This document shows, piece after piece, positions 54,743 through 64,000 of a stretch of DNA of 64,000 nt; positions within the stretch are counted from its first letter, which is position 1, and every line of letters begins with the position of its first letter. Source of the DNA: Phycomyces nitens (Eukaryota; Mucoromycota; Mucoromycetes; Mucorales; Phycomycetaceae); assembly GCA_022702545.1 (NCBI GenBank), contig JAHRBC010000001.1, forward strand, positions 8,308,001 through 8,372,000. The letters run 5' to 3'. The translations under genes and the position numbers were made by a program. Under the pieces are notes generated by a model that was not told the origin of the DNA, did not search any database, and saw nothing but the letters and a program-made list of their open reading frames with translations.

Positions 54743-56353
54743 CAGTAGGTGGAAAAAGGGTTCGCATGTTCTATTAAAAAATATATATTTTGATAGTACT
54801 CTTTCAATTTTTAATATTTTCATATAAAACAAAATGTTTTATATGCATTATATATAAAACTACCACATATAAAAATATCAACGGCTGAGAATAAATATTG
54901 ATTTAATAAAACTCAGACAAATTTTTGAAAAGTATGCGAACCCTTTTTCCACTTTGGATAAATTAGTAGAAAATAAATTATTTCTCTGTGACTTTTGGTT
55001 ATAAATCGTTCAAAGTCACATATAATAGTCAAAATGAGTCATATAATCGGAATATAAAACAAAAAAATATATAAATGACTAAGTTTTTCTTTTTATTTTC
55101 ATATTATTCCTTGTTTCTTTTAAAATGAAAATTCTACCTCTTTCTCTCAGAAATTCTATCCAAAGTCAGCTTCAAAGTGGTGCCTCTGTCAAGAAAATTT
55201 CCAAGAACCTTTCTATCTCTGCTGGGACTGTATCCAAGTATAAAAAGAAGATGAAGATCACTGAAAAAATCTCTATTGGTGGCCAAATTGCAAAAATTTC
55301 CCAAGTCAGAAGGTGCCTGTTAGTAAGACAATTTGTAACTGGTGAAATACAAACTGCCAAAGAAGCACATATGAAATTGGATCAAGAGGGACTGCAGCTT
55401 GACTATTCTACTGTTTGCAAGACCCTGAAGGCACTTGGTTTCAGAGCAGCAATTAAAAAGAAGAAGCCAATGATATCAGAGAAAAATCGACAAGCAAGAC
55501 TTAAATGGGCTTTAGAGCATCGACACTGGACTATTCATGATTGGAAACGTATTATATTCTCAGATGAGACCAAAATCAATATTTGGGGATCTGATGGAGT
55601 AAAATATCATTGGAAAAGGCCAGATGACCCACTACAAGACCATCATCTTGATTTAACTGTAAAACATGGAGGAGGCAGTTTGATGATGTGGGGATGTATG
55701 ACTTATGAAGGCATTGGATATGGTTGTCACATACAAGAACTCATGACAAGCAAAGTTTACTGTGATATACTTGAAGATAACCTGAAAGAAACTATAGATT
55801 TCTATGGTTTTGATAAGCAAAATATCATTTTTCAGCATGATAATGACCCAAAACACACAGCCAAGACAACCAAACAGTACATCAGTGATATGGAATTGCA
55901 AGTACTCCCTTGGCCAGCCCAATCCCCAGACCTGAACCCAATTGAGCATCTTTGGCATCATTTAAAGTTGCAACTTTCTTTATACTCTTTGAAGACTAAA
56001 GGAGTACATGAACTTTGGGAAAGATGTGATAAAGAATGGAACAATATCACGCAGGATATTTGTAAAAAGTATATAGATACAATGCCAGCAAGAGTTGAAG
56101 CAGTAATTAAGGCAAAAGGCAAAAATACTAAATATTAATAAAAGTGGCAAAAGGGTTCGCATGTAATAAAAATCTTTGTATTTATTTATCTCAATATGTT
56201 TTGAATCTCCGCTTATAAAATTTATAATAAATATACACCTAAAAAATATCTTTCAAATACTTTTTGTTTTATGCTAATATGATGCATATTCATAGAGATA
56301 TTATAAGACTAATAAATAATATATAAACATGCGAACCCTTTATCCACCTACTG
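54743..56353 (+). mobile_element. Intact Tc1-like transposon (DD34E) with four inverted end motifs
   Basis: A TA duplication (54,741-54,742 and 56,354-56,355) flanks ends CAGTAGGTGG..CCACCTACTG. The terminal repeats are about 212-218 bases long. Each end carries the motif GGAAAAAGGGTTCGCATG or a close form twice, the inner copy inverted relative to the outer: 54,743-54,768, about 54,933-54,954, 56,141-56,163 and 56,328-56,353. One intact transposase lies between. Confidence 0.93.
55125..56138 (+). CDS. Tc1-like transposase, DD34E, apparently intact
   Basis: A 337-residue cut-and-paste enzyme. The N-terminal helix-turn-helix (SVKKISKNLSISAGTVSKYK) is followed by a second DNA-binding part. The catalytic residues lie in IFSDETKINIW, QHDNDPKHT and SPDLNPIEHLWHHLK, with 34 residues between the second Asp and Glu, the classic Tc1 spacing. 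The glycine box (KHGGGSLMMWGCM) is intact. There are no stops. The inner right end motif starts only three bases after the stop codon, so the terminal repeat touches the gene. Confidence 0.95.
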   Translation: MKILPLSLRNSIQSQLQSGASVKKISKNLSISAGTVSKYKKKMKITEKISIGGQIAKISQVRRCLLVRQFVTGEIQTAKEAHMKLDQEGLQLDYSTVCKTLKALGFRAAIKKKKPMISEKNRQARLKWALEHRHWTIHDWKRIIFSDETKINIWGSDGVKYHWKRPDDPLQDHHLDLTVKHGGGSLMMWGCMTYEGIGYGCHIQELMTSKVYCDILEDNLKETIDFYGFDKQNIIFQHDNDPKHTAKTTKQYISDMELQVLPWPAQSPDLNPIEHLWHHLKLQLSLYSLKTKGVHELWERCDKEWNNITQDICKKYIDTMPARVEAVIKAKGKNTKY

Positions 56354-56389
56354 TACTTTAAATAACTAATAAATATTTAATATCAAAGA

Positions 56390-56833
56390 AGCAGTATTAA
56401 CTGAGAATTTTAGAGCCATTCTTGGCGCTTGAATGCCTACCTTGACAATGAGGACACAATCAATGAGATGATGGGCAAAGATTGTGCCAACATGATCATA
56501 AGGGAGGCAATGTCCAAGGGTGAATCTGATGTAGAGACATCTGAAAGTGGCACCAAACGTGTCATCCGTACTGTTTGCCCAGGATAGAGAAGTGATGAGG
56601 TAAATAATAATAAGGCAATAACTGGGTTATGTGTCTGAATTGTTATATAAAATATTAATACTTGTATTTCAGTTTAATAGACTCATCACTATTGTTGACT
56701 CATGTCCTTGATGGAATGGGTTTGCATTCCCATCAATTCTTGCCTTGGGTTTTTAAGAGTGTGTCAAACTCAGTGGCCCCAAATGACGTGGTTTCCCGCC
56801 TCCCACAGTGGGCTTTTAGAAACGATGTATAAA
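56390..56833 (+). pseudogene. Remnant of the accessory gene of CMC-like element 2
   Basis: Readable pieces INEMMGKDCANMIIREAMSK, then ESGTKRVIRTVCPG, an intron with TATTTCAG and FNRLITIVDS match the 3' half of the 48,034-49,300 gene. Several stops are present. The DD34E transposon lies just upstream and may have replaced or split the 5' half. Confidence 0.6.
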
Positions 56834-56960
56834 TAAAGTTGTTGTTTATATTTTCTCACCCACTTCTCCAAGAACGTAATACTGTCAATATATATAAAGT
56901 ATATTTTTGGTGCCTTAATTTTGGTTATCTTTAAAAGAAGAAGATATTTTTTATTTTATA

Positions 56961-59900
56961 TTAGGCACAGATTTTTTTTGGAAGAGGGATGACAAGCATC
57001 ATTCTCTTATTAATTCGAGTGATGTGCTCTCCAATGGCAACTTCTAACAAAATCCTGTGTACTGGCAAGATGCTGTTATGATCAGGCCTGGAATATTGGT
57101 TTTTGCAAACCTCAACACCTTCATCCTCACGCGATCTGTTAGAGGTTGTTGCAAACCATCTAACAAATGCGAATACATGTTGATTTTCATGAACCATGTG
57201 AGTCCAGTGGTTGGTACTAGTTGATGGCGGCATGAACTTATGAATAAAGAGATATTGGATCTGGCCGGTATATGCATTTACTGTCTGATCATTACTACCA
57301 ACATATAACGCCTGTATATAGGATCCATGGTTGCCTAATCCATTTGCTCCACAGTAGACTTGGCCAAGTAGATCGATTGACTTCAACTTTGTTATTTGAT
57401 TGTCTACAAATGAGAACCGAGAAGAAGCTTCCTGATAGCTGGTGAGTTCGGCGATGCCATATTGCTCTCTGTAGTAACTCAACAAATGAGGATAGTCTAC
57501 ATCCCCCATTGACGTTGTCTTTCCAAGTTGCAGAGGAAAGGCCAAGGAAGGAAGAGGTTCATTGCCATTAACAGAGATCTCTGGATTCAAGGAAGAGTCC
57601 AAGAAGTGCTGCAAGTTGAATCGGCGTTGGGTGTCTGGTACAGTGGCAGGTGAAAGGGTGGGTGAGGAGACGAGCTTGGCAAAGACAGAAGAGAATGGGA
57701 TTTTACTGGAGTATCCAAGGACTGCTTGCACATAATTGGCCTTGTACGATTCTTCAACAAAATTCCTCATATACGTTGCCTCAAAACTATCCTTTCCATT
57801 AGTGCTCACGTTCTTTAGCAAACCATTATATCGCTCAAACCCAAAGAGCCAATAGCCATACACTGGTCCAAAATCATGAATAGTCTCACGAAGATGGAGG
57901 TGCAGATGCATATTGCAGGTGAGGACACTAGGAGGGTAAAGACGCTCACACTTTTGACAGAATTTCTCTAGGTAGTCATGGGCATTGTCAAGTTCTTCAA
58001 ATGATAGGGATGGCTTTACAAGGAGATGGCAGACATTGACAAAGTCTATCCAGTTTCTGAACTTGTCATTGTTGAGAACATCTTTCAGCAAGATGGGAGA
58101 GTATGCCAGCACCCAGGACTTCCATTTGTCAGCTTTCATAAATGAAAACCCTTTTCCAATTTTCACTGTCAATGAACTGTACGAGGCTGGGAGAGTCATT
58201 TTCTTGGCGATTTGCTGCATGTTGTTCAGTTGTCCACTATTGATATCACCACCAGCAATCCACTTTTCCATCATTCTCTTTGCCATGCCCAGAAAGAGAT
58301 TGTGCATGGGATCAATGATCATTCCACGTACTAGATCAAAGTATCCAAGGCGATGCAGCTGCAACCATCGAACACCATTTTTGATCTCCAGCTGATGCCT
58401 TTCTGAGGGTGTACTAGCACTCTTCCACACCTCAGCATGCACCCTGTTTTTGACACCATGACGAATAGACCACTCCAGATAGTTGAAACCACGAAAGTCC
58501 ACACTGCTTGTCCCAGCAAGACGGCTGAATTGACGACTGCATTTATAACAGGCGTTGGTGCTATTGTGGGATGTGAATCTGCTTGTTTTCCTGGCTGCTG
58601 GGATATCACATGCCACCATTAGGAGTGCAGCATGGACGGTTGCTCCAGATCGATACTCAAAGGTTAGAATTGACATTCCAACGTACAACTGCTCAAGGTC
58701 ATCCACCAAAGGCTTGAGATAGCTGTTGATCTCATACAACTTGGGCTCCTTTGGTCCAGGCATTAGCCCAACCAAGACGACGTTCTCTGGCTTGAACCTT
58801 TCATCTCTGGGCAAGTTGTTGATTGCCAAATATATGGCACCAGAGGAGTGGGTGACACCATCGAAGGGCTGAAACCAGTTGATGTTGAGAGTCAACAGAA
58901 GAGAACGAGGGTGGGCAACAAATGAAAGACCATCACTGTCTTTCAACTCCTTCCACATCTTGCCATCGTAAACGTCGCACATGGTGTCTGCCACCTTCAG
59001 CTCATTGTTCCAGAGGCCGATCTTCTGCTCGAAACCAGGACAAAGAAAGAGAACCTTGAGTGCATCTTTGACGGACTGATACACAAAGATTTTCTTTGGA
59101 ACCATGGCACCAGACGTCGACTTCTTTCTCAGCTCACAGTTACAAGTTATGTTTGTGCCTATTTTCACAGAGCTACACAAGGGAGGAACGGAAATAGATT
59201 CTTCGTAGATCTGGTGGCAATCTGGGCAAGAAACAAATTGTTTGATATCTTTGGTGATATTGCTAAAACCCGTCATCTTCTGAAGACCAGCAAGACTTGT
59301 TGGTAGCTGAAAGTCTTGTCCATAAACCATCAAGAGCTCATTGACAGACTGGATCAATACAACTGTGCCCTTGTTGACTGCATAACGGGATGCAAAAAGA
59401 ACAACAAAAATGGCAATAGCCCTATGCACTGGATTTTTGGGCATACCAGGAGCACCAAAGGGTTCTGTTTTAAAAAAAGGAAAATTATTAACACTCAATT
59501 TCGGCATGCTTCTTTATGATAGTTATTCAATACTGACCTTTGCCGTTGAACTCCTCAACATCAATCTCCTCGACATCACTCTCTTCATTGTTGCCATTGT
59601 TGCTGTCATTGGCAATCTTGGTGTCATCGTCAGACATCGGGACGGAATCCAAAAAAGGTAGGTTGGCCTGACCGCCCATTGTTTCCATGGATTCAGATTC
59701 AAATATCGGGATTGCTACAAATATGGAATAGATTAGTTTATTGCCCTTAAACTGGTTTTCAAATAAATATTTTTTACCCTCAACATCAACATCCATAATG
59801 ACACTTTGTGTGCCTGAGGTTCAATTAAAGAATAATGGTTATTATTGCGCAGTAAATATAAAATTAATACATACTACTCTCAGTTCGTCTAGCCTCTTCA

Positions 59901-60019
59901 ATTCTTGCTCTTTTGGCATGATGCTGATAATTGCATCTGGATACCATAGAGAACCCTTCTTGGTTACTATTGCATTTGTTACAGTAACAGGCAGTGTTGT
60001 TTTGGGAAGCAGAAGACAT
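56961..60019 (-). CDS. CMC/Tnp2-like transposase of element 2, frame intact
   Basis: Probable start MSSASQNNTACYCNKCNSNQ (zinc-finger-like exon, 60,019). Short acidic exons follow (MSDDDTKIANDS, EESDVEEIDVEEF), then a single long exon from about 59,464. Core motifs are CDVYDGKMWKELKDSDG, NINWFQPFDGVTHSSGAIY, NLPRDERFKPENVVLVGLMP, ACDIPAARKTSRFTSHNSTN with a cysteine pair, DPMHNLFLGMAKRMMEKWI and YGYWLFGFERYNG. The C-terminus resembles that of element 1 and ends VIPLPKKICA. The long exon has no stop over 830 codons. By pattern it is a CACTA/CMC-type (Tnp2-like) transposase. Other names for related fungal families (Plavaka, KDZ) cannot be excluded. Confidence 0.78.
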
Positions 60020-60208
60020 ATTTTGTGTGATTCGATTGTAAGATAAAAAAGGAAACAAGTACTTCATATGTTTTATTTGCTGTCAATTTATAGACAAAAA
60101 AAAACTATTGTATTTTACTTGTTTGCCCAAACCAATAGGATCTGTTAAAAAGTCTTTTTTTATTTGAATAAAAAAAATCTTCTGAGTTGAAAAAAAGGCC
60201 TATATTTC

Positions 60209-60657
60209 CTACACCTTAAAGTACTCTTGGCGCACTAGTAATCCAGCCCATTTTTCCAGTGGTTCCAAGAGATAGGGATATTCAAGGTCATTCATTGATT
60301 CATACGGTTTCATAGAGAGTGGCAACGCAGAAGGAGGGAGAGGTTTGTTGCCTTTGATAGAGAGTGGATTCATAGAGGCTTGCATAAATGCTCTCAACCG
60401 GAAAGGGCCTTGAGACATGGCATAGGAGGGGGCATAGGAGGAGGCATGAGAGGAGGCATGGGATGGGGTATAGGATGGGGCATATGAGGAGGAGGTAAGC
60501 TTGGACATAAAGGGGCAGAAGGGGGTTTGACTGGGACATTGAAGAACAGAAGATACATAATCGCCCTTGTATGCATCATTAATAAAGTTCTTCATGTAGG
60601 TGGACTCAAAGCCGTCTCGTCTGTTGGTCTTGATGTTTTTTAACAATCCATTGTATC
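60209..60657 (-). pseudogene. Third CMC-like transposase fragment with in-frame minisatellite
   Basis: The minus strand reads LLKNIKTNRRDGFESTYMKN, matching LLKNVSTNGKDSFEATYMRN of element 2. It then carries four-residue repeats SYAP/SYTP/SHAS encoded by a 12-base array (about 60,420-60,495). The end is FRLRAFMQASMNPLSIKGNK and LEYPYLLEPL. The upstream part is cut by the family IV LTR at 60,658. Confidence 0.75.
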
Positions 60658-61275
60658 TGTTGTAAATGAGTATTGATTACTGCTGAATCTGAGAGTAAGA
60701 CTGAAGGATAAAATAATATCCTCAGCTATTCCAGTCAAACGGATCTGCCTTTATGAGATTATCCAATACACAGATCATCATACACATAATTGATTATTAT
60801 TTATTATTATTATCGTTATCACCATAATATGGGATATACAGATATACACATATTTATCTAATGGCATCATCATATTCCATCTACATATTTCGTTTATTAT
60901 ATGAATACTTGATTGAGAGACTACAACTACAATGAATTAATAATTCTAAAACATTACCCAAGTATCTGGATCGGAATATTAAAATATTACCAATAGCATA
61001 AATGCTCTTCTTTACCAAAGCTCTCTGGCTGATCTGACTGGAGAAGTATCATATCAATAGGTCTCTCTGGATCTTTTCAGAAAGACAATACTCCTGGAAG
61101 ATGACTCATCGTGATAAATATTACCAAAGCATATACTGAATTATAAATCAGAAAACATATAAATATCAGTAGTTAGTTCTGTGTAGAAACATAACCTTTT
61201 TCTGGATAATAAACACCCTACACAAGTTCTCACGAATTCTTTTGTATCTTTCCTATTTTTACTCTACCCACAACA
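60658..61275 (-). repeat. LTR of family IV without target duplication
   Basis: Near full-length reverse-oriented relative of 43,361-43,977, TG..CA intact. The flanks (GTATC left, CTACG right) do not match, and the transposase does not continue on the other side. The LTR therefore marks a recombination or deletion junction rather than a simple solo insertion. Confidence 0.85.
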
Positions 61276-61740
61276 CTACGGTTTTATAAGAGTATAAAAA
61301 TATTATCTCCTGTTCTTTATATCCAAGCCAATTAAATACAATAAAACAATATTTTCAAGGTGATCACAAAAAAATGTGTTGAGTTGCAAATTTGCTTCAG
61401 CTTTCTCCATGTTCTCAGTTAACTGTGCACAGTAGAATAACCCACCATTTTCCCAGTGTATCTCATATTTGTCAACTACCTTTTTCAAAATTGTTTTTAT
61501 TTGAAGCCCATTGTTCATATTGATTCTGCAACTCTCAATTAGCAAAAAATATATGTCTCAAATCAATTCTCCTCAAGAAAAAAAGACAATAGCTTTATTA
61601 CCCAATCATATAACACATTATTATCATCTCCACTATAAATCAAAAACCCATTTTAACATCAATTTGGATCTACTGATGATCAAATATTTACCACATTCCC
61701 TCACATGAAATTGACCAGTTTTTGTAGTGGTGTGTGAATG
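61276..61740. other. Unassigned sequence with one minus-strand frame
   Basis: A minus frame at 61,303-61,545 reads QIKTILKKVVDKYEIHWENG and CDHLENIVLLYLIGL. It looks more protein-like than its surroundings but is unrecognised. It may be a transposon remnant. Confidence 0.25.
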
Positions 61741-63240
61741 AAAAATAGAACAGTATATGAGATAATGGATAAGGATAATAATGACTTTGGAGAGGAGGTT
61801 ATGAGATGATAAGACAAAATAAGATATGGTAGTATGAGAAAATGGGATATACAGTGAAGGTGATAATATAAAAATGGAGGATAAATATGATAAGAAAAAA
61901 TGAAATATAAAAATGTGCAAAGACAATGTAGATATGAAGTATGAAGATATGGATATCAGTAATATGATAAAGTGAGCAGTGTGAGAGAAAGATAGAGATA
62001 TGAAGGGGTATGAATAAAATGAAGTGCCAATGTGCAAGAGGGTGTAAAGAGGTAGATAACATGAAGAGAAAGATAAGTGCGCACAGACAGCAATGTGGGG
62101 AGAAGGGAAGGGAAGATAGATGACAAAAATAGTATACAATGGATAAATATGGAAATGGATAGGAGGGGTTTGAAATGAGAGCGAGGGTGACAAATATGGA
62201 AAATCAAAGAAGTGTGGAAAAAGGGGAGATATGAGAAATAAGGTGACTTGCAAGTGGAGAAGGGTGACATTGCCAAGTTGATCAGGATGCTACATCACAC
62301 TTTCTAGCAGAGAAAGCCTTGGAAAAGTCACGTGAAATGGAGAGAAGTGGGCGAAGCTGGAAATCCTACAACACCCATGTCAATAATGACGCGTGTGGTA
62401 CTTTGTTGTGTGTAGGAGGTGGACAAGAAAAGAAAGGTATGGGTAGTAATATGGATCGAAATCCGGAATGAAGGAAGAATAGGTTTGAAAAGGGGGAAAC
62501 AGGTACAAATAAGATAGTTGCTTTGTTACCAAAGTGACTACAAGAACAGGAATAAGAAATGCTTTTACAAAAGTGAGAGCAAAGGGGATACAAATAGGAT
62601 GGATACAAATATATGATATTAACTTCACCTCAGGTGAATCAATAACGAAATACAGCACAGGAATACAAATGAGAATAAAAATAATAAAAAAAGGGGTAGT
62701 CAATCTTCCAAGAAGACTTGACTAATACAAATAAAAATATAAAGAACAACCAATCTTCTACGAAGACTTGGTAAGAAACAAAATATAACGGAAGAAATTC
62801 ACAAGAAAGAATAAGGATTCAGACAACTTTGTCAGAGAAGAAACTTGTATCAGAATTCGACATTGTTTATTGAGTGTTTGATTTTGAGATATTTATACTA
62901 ATTGTTGGATAAAATAATATATGATAAAATAATAGAAAGATGTTGTATGAAATCATAAAATAACATATGGAAGAGTTGACAGAAGATTGAATAGAATAGA
63001 ATTAATAAAAATAAAAATAATAATAAAACTAAATAAATGAGAAAATTGTTGGGAGATTTGTAGACTTGACTAACGAGAGATTCTTTACCAAAATTGTTAA
63101 AGAAGTGTACAACAAAACACAACACTAAATTTTAGTGTGAGTGGAAATTGAAAGAAAGGGGAAAAGGTTTTGTTAAGGAAAAATTAGAAAAATTGAGAGG
63201 CAAGAAAAAATGTCAAAGGGAAAAGGTGCAAAGGTCCTCA
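61741..63240. repeat. Purine-rich low-complexity tract (plus strand A+G)
   Basis: For about 1.5 kb the plus strand is dominated by A and G (ATGAAGATATGGA-like text) with few C, so the minus strand gives long Ser/Phe/Tyr/Ile frames of no meaning. It is not a simple tandem array, since no fixed period was found. A GC-richer island with CACGTG lies at 62,326-62,400. Confidence 0.6.
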
Positions 63241-63518
63241 CCCGCTGTCGGCAAATGAAATAAATTGAGGACCACGTCACGACTACCTGCACCGTCAGTG
63301 ACCTTGGCTACCCAAAACGGCCCAAAAATCAGGTTGCGACTGAGGCCGACAACACCACAACACACCGTGTCAAATGACGCGTGTTGAGTTATGGTGTGTG
63401 GTGCAACAGGTCAGAATATATAAATAATATATATTGTATTCTTGTGATTTCGCTCAGGACAATCCAACAAGAAGAATTTGACAATCAGACGGGACTTGAA
63501 ATAGATAAAGACAGTAAA
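63241..63518. other. GC-richer island with hairpin, left of minisatellite
   Basis: GGTCCTCA..TGAGGACC forms an 8-base stem around a loop of about 25 bases near 63,233-63,273. The piece GTGTCAAATGACGCGTGT at about 63,367-63,384 resembles ATGTCAATAATGACGCGTGT near 62,377-62,396. No gene was seen. Confidence 0.35.
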
Positions 63519-63578
63519 CAGGCAAACGGACAGGCAAACGGACAGGCAAACGGACAGGTAAACGGACAGGTAAACGGA
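63519..63578 (+). repeat. 12-base tandem array, 5 units
   Basis: Units CAGGCAAACGGA (three) then CAGGTAAACGGA (two), directly joined. Confidence 0.95.
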
Positions 63579-63590
63579 CAACAGATAAAC

Positions 63591-63702
63591 AGACAAACAG
63601 ACAAACAGACAAACAGACAAACAGACAAACAGACAAACAGACAAACAGACAAACAGACAAACAGACAAACAGACAAACAGACAAACAGACAAACAGACAA
63701 AC
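63591..63702 (+). repeat. 8-base tandem array, 14 exact units
   Basis: AGACAAAC repeated 14 times without a mismatch. Slightly altered units (AGATAAAC, AGATAACA) border it. The core of the 12-base array (AAACGGACA) is similar, so the 8-base array probably arose from it. Confidence 0.96.
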
Positions 63703-63709
63703 AGATAAC

Positions 63710-64000
63710 AGACAAATGGTGAGACAGTACTTGTAGATCCTAACAGTGTGCAACTTAGTATTTCCCGCAGGACAATAGCTCAAGTTCAGGGATGATGTTC
63801 AAAAGAAATAGAGAGAAAACTGAATGTATTTTATTGAATAAAAATGGAGCTTTTTTATACTAATTGACAACTGTGCACGTAGTGACAATCTAGATATAAC
63901 TTATGCTAAATGATGATTATCGAGAAGAGTGTACAGTTCTTCAGGCATAATCACAAAAGGAAATACTCAAAAGGAAAACAAAAAGAAAACTAAACATCAA
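63710..64000. other. Right-edge sequence, possibly LTR-like
   Basis: CGCAGGACAAT at about 63,765 echoes CGCTCAGGACAAT at about 63,451, on the other side of the arrays. TTTTTTATACTAATTG at about 63,850 echoes ATATTTATACTAATTG at about 62,888. This hints at repeated ends of an unknown element, but no borders were set. Confidence 0.3.

Noticed and set aside
61633..62276. Long minus-strand Ser/Phe/Tyr-rich frames
   Set aside because: Produced by the purine-rich plus strand; overlapping frames of the same quality exist in parallel.
63591..63702. CRISPR-like direct repeats
   Set aside because: Units are 8 bases with no spacers, in a eukaryotic genome; this is a simple tandem array.
63381..63722. 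Gln/Asn-rich protein over the tandem arrays
   Set aside because: The frame exists only because the 12-base and 8-base repeats lack stops; no start context or homology.

Overview
This is a eukaryotic nuclear fragment, most likely from a Mucoromycota (Mucorales-type) fungus. The evidence is many short introns of about 56-81 bases with GT..AG ends, strongly AT-rich intergenic DNA, fungal housekeeping genes (SEC24, a Tup1-type co-repressor, COX6A/Cox13, complex I subunit B18) and a dense mix of Ty3 chromoviruses, Tc1-like elements, LINE remnants and large CMC/Tnp2-like transposons. The genus cannot be fixed from the sequence alone.

Left third (1-17,576) is ordinary gene space. SEC24 (COPII coat, +) converges on a 5-formyltetrahydrofolate cyclo-ligase (-). 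A Ubc1/UBE2K-like E2 enzyme (-), a TUP1 co-repressor (+) and a tetraspanin-like membrane protein (-) follow. COX6A (-) and NDUFB7 (+) then diverge from one 184-base promoter carrying a palindromic CACGTG box. All exon joins given here were made by hand from splice signals and frame. Two introns, one in SEC24 and one in TUP1, only work as GC-AG introns.

Right two thirds (17,577-64,000) contain no confident host gene and are a transposon graveyard with some fresh elements. A head-to-head duplicated gene fragment (19.4-21.0 kb) is followed by solo LTRs and a dead Tc1-like copy. Next comes a nearly intact Ty3 element (23,026-28,151) with 202-base LTRs and a canonical -1 frameshift heptamer. A broken LINE is interrupted by a second Ty3 element (31,410-46,236). 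That element was itself hit by a CACTA-ended DNA transposon (33,561-42,219), two solo LTRs and an intact Tc1-like element. The CACTA-ended element in turn holds a full chromovirus (34,603-40,078) with LTRs that look identical.

Further right are two larger copies of a two-gene transposon (a long transposase convergent with a smaller second gene, which in the second copy survives only as a remnant) and a third transposase fragment. They flank a Ty3 fragment and an intact DD34E Tc1-like element with an unusual four-site terminal repeat. The last 2.7 kb is low-complexity: a purine-rich strand about 1.5 kb long, then 12-base and 8-base tandem arrays.

The most interesting signals are the nested insertion stack, the shared GGGAAAA frameshift site in two different Ty3 families, the inverted-motif terminal repeats of the DD34E element, the two-gene CMC-like family, and the young chromovirus whose reverse transcriptase frame is broken by one base.
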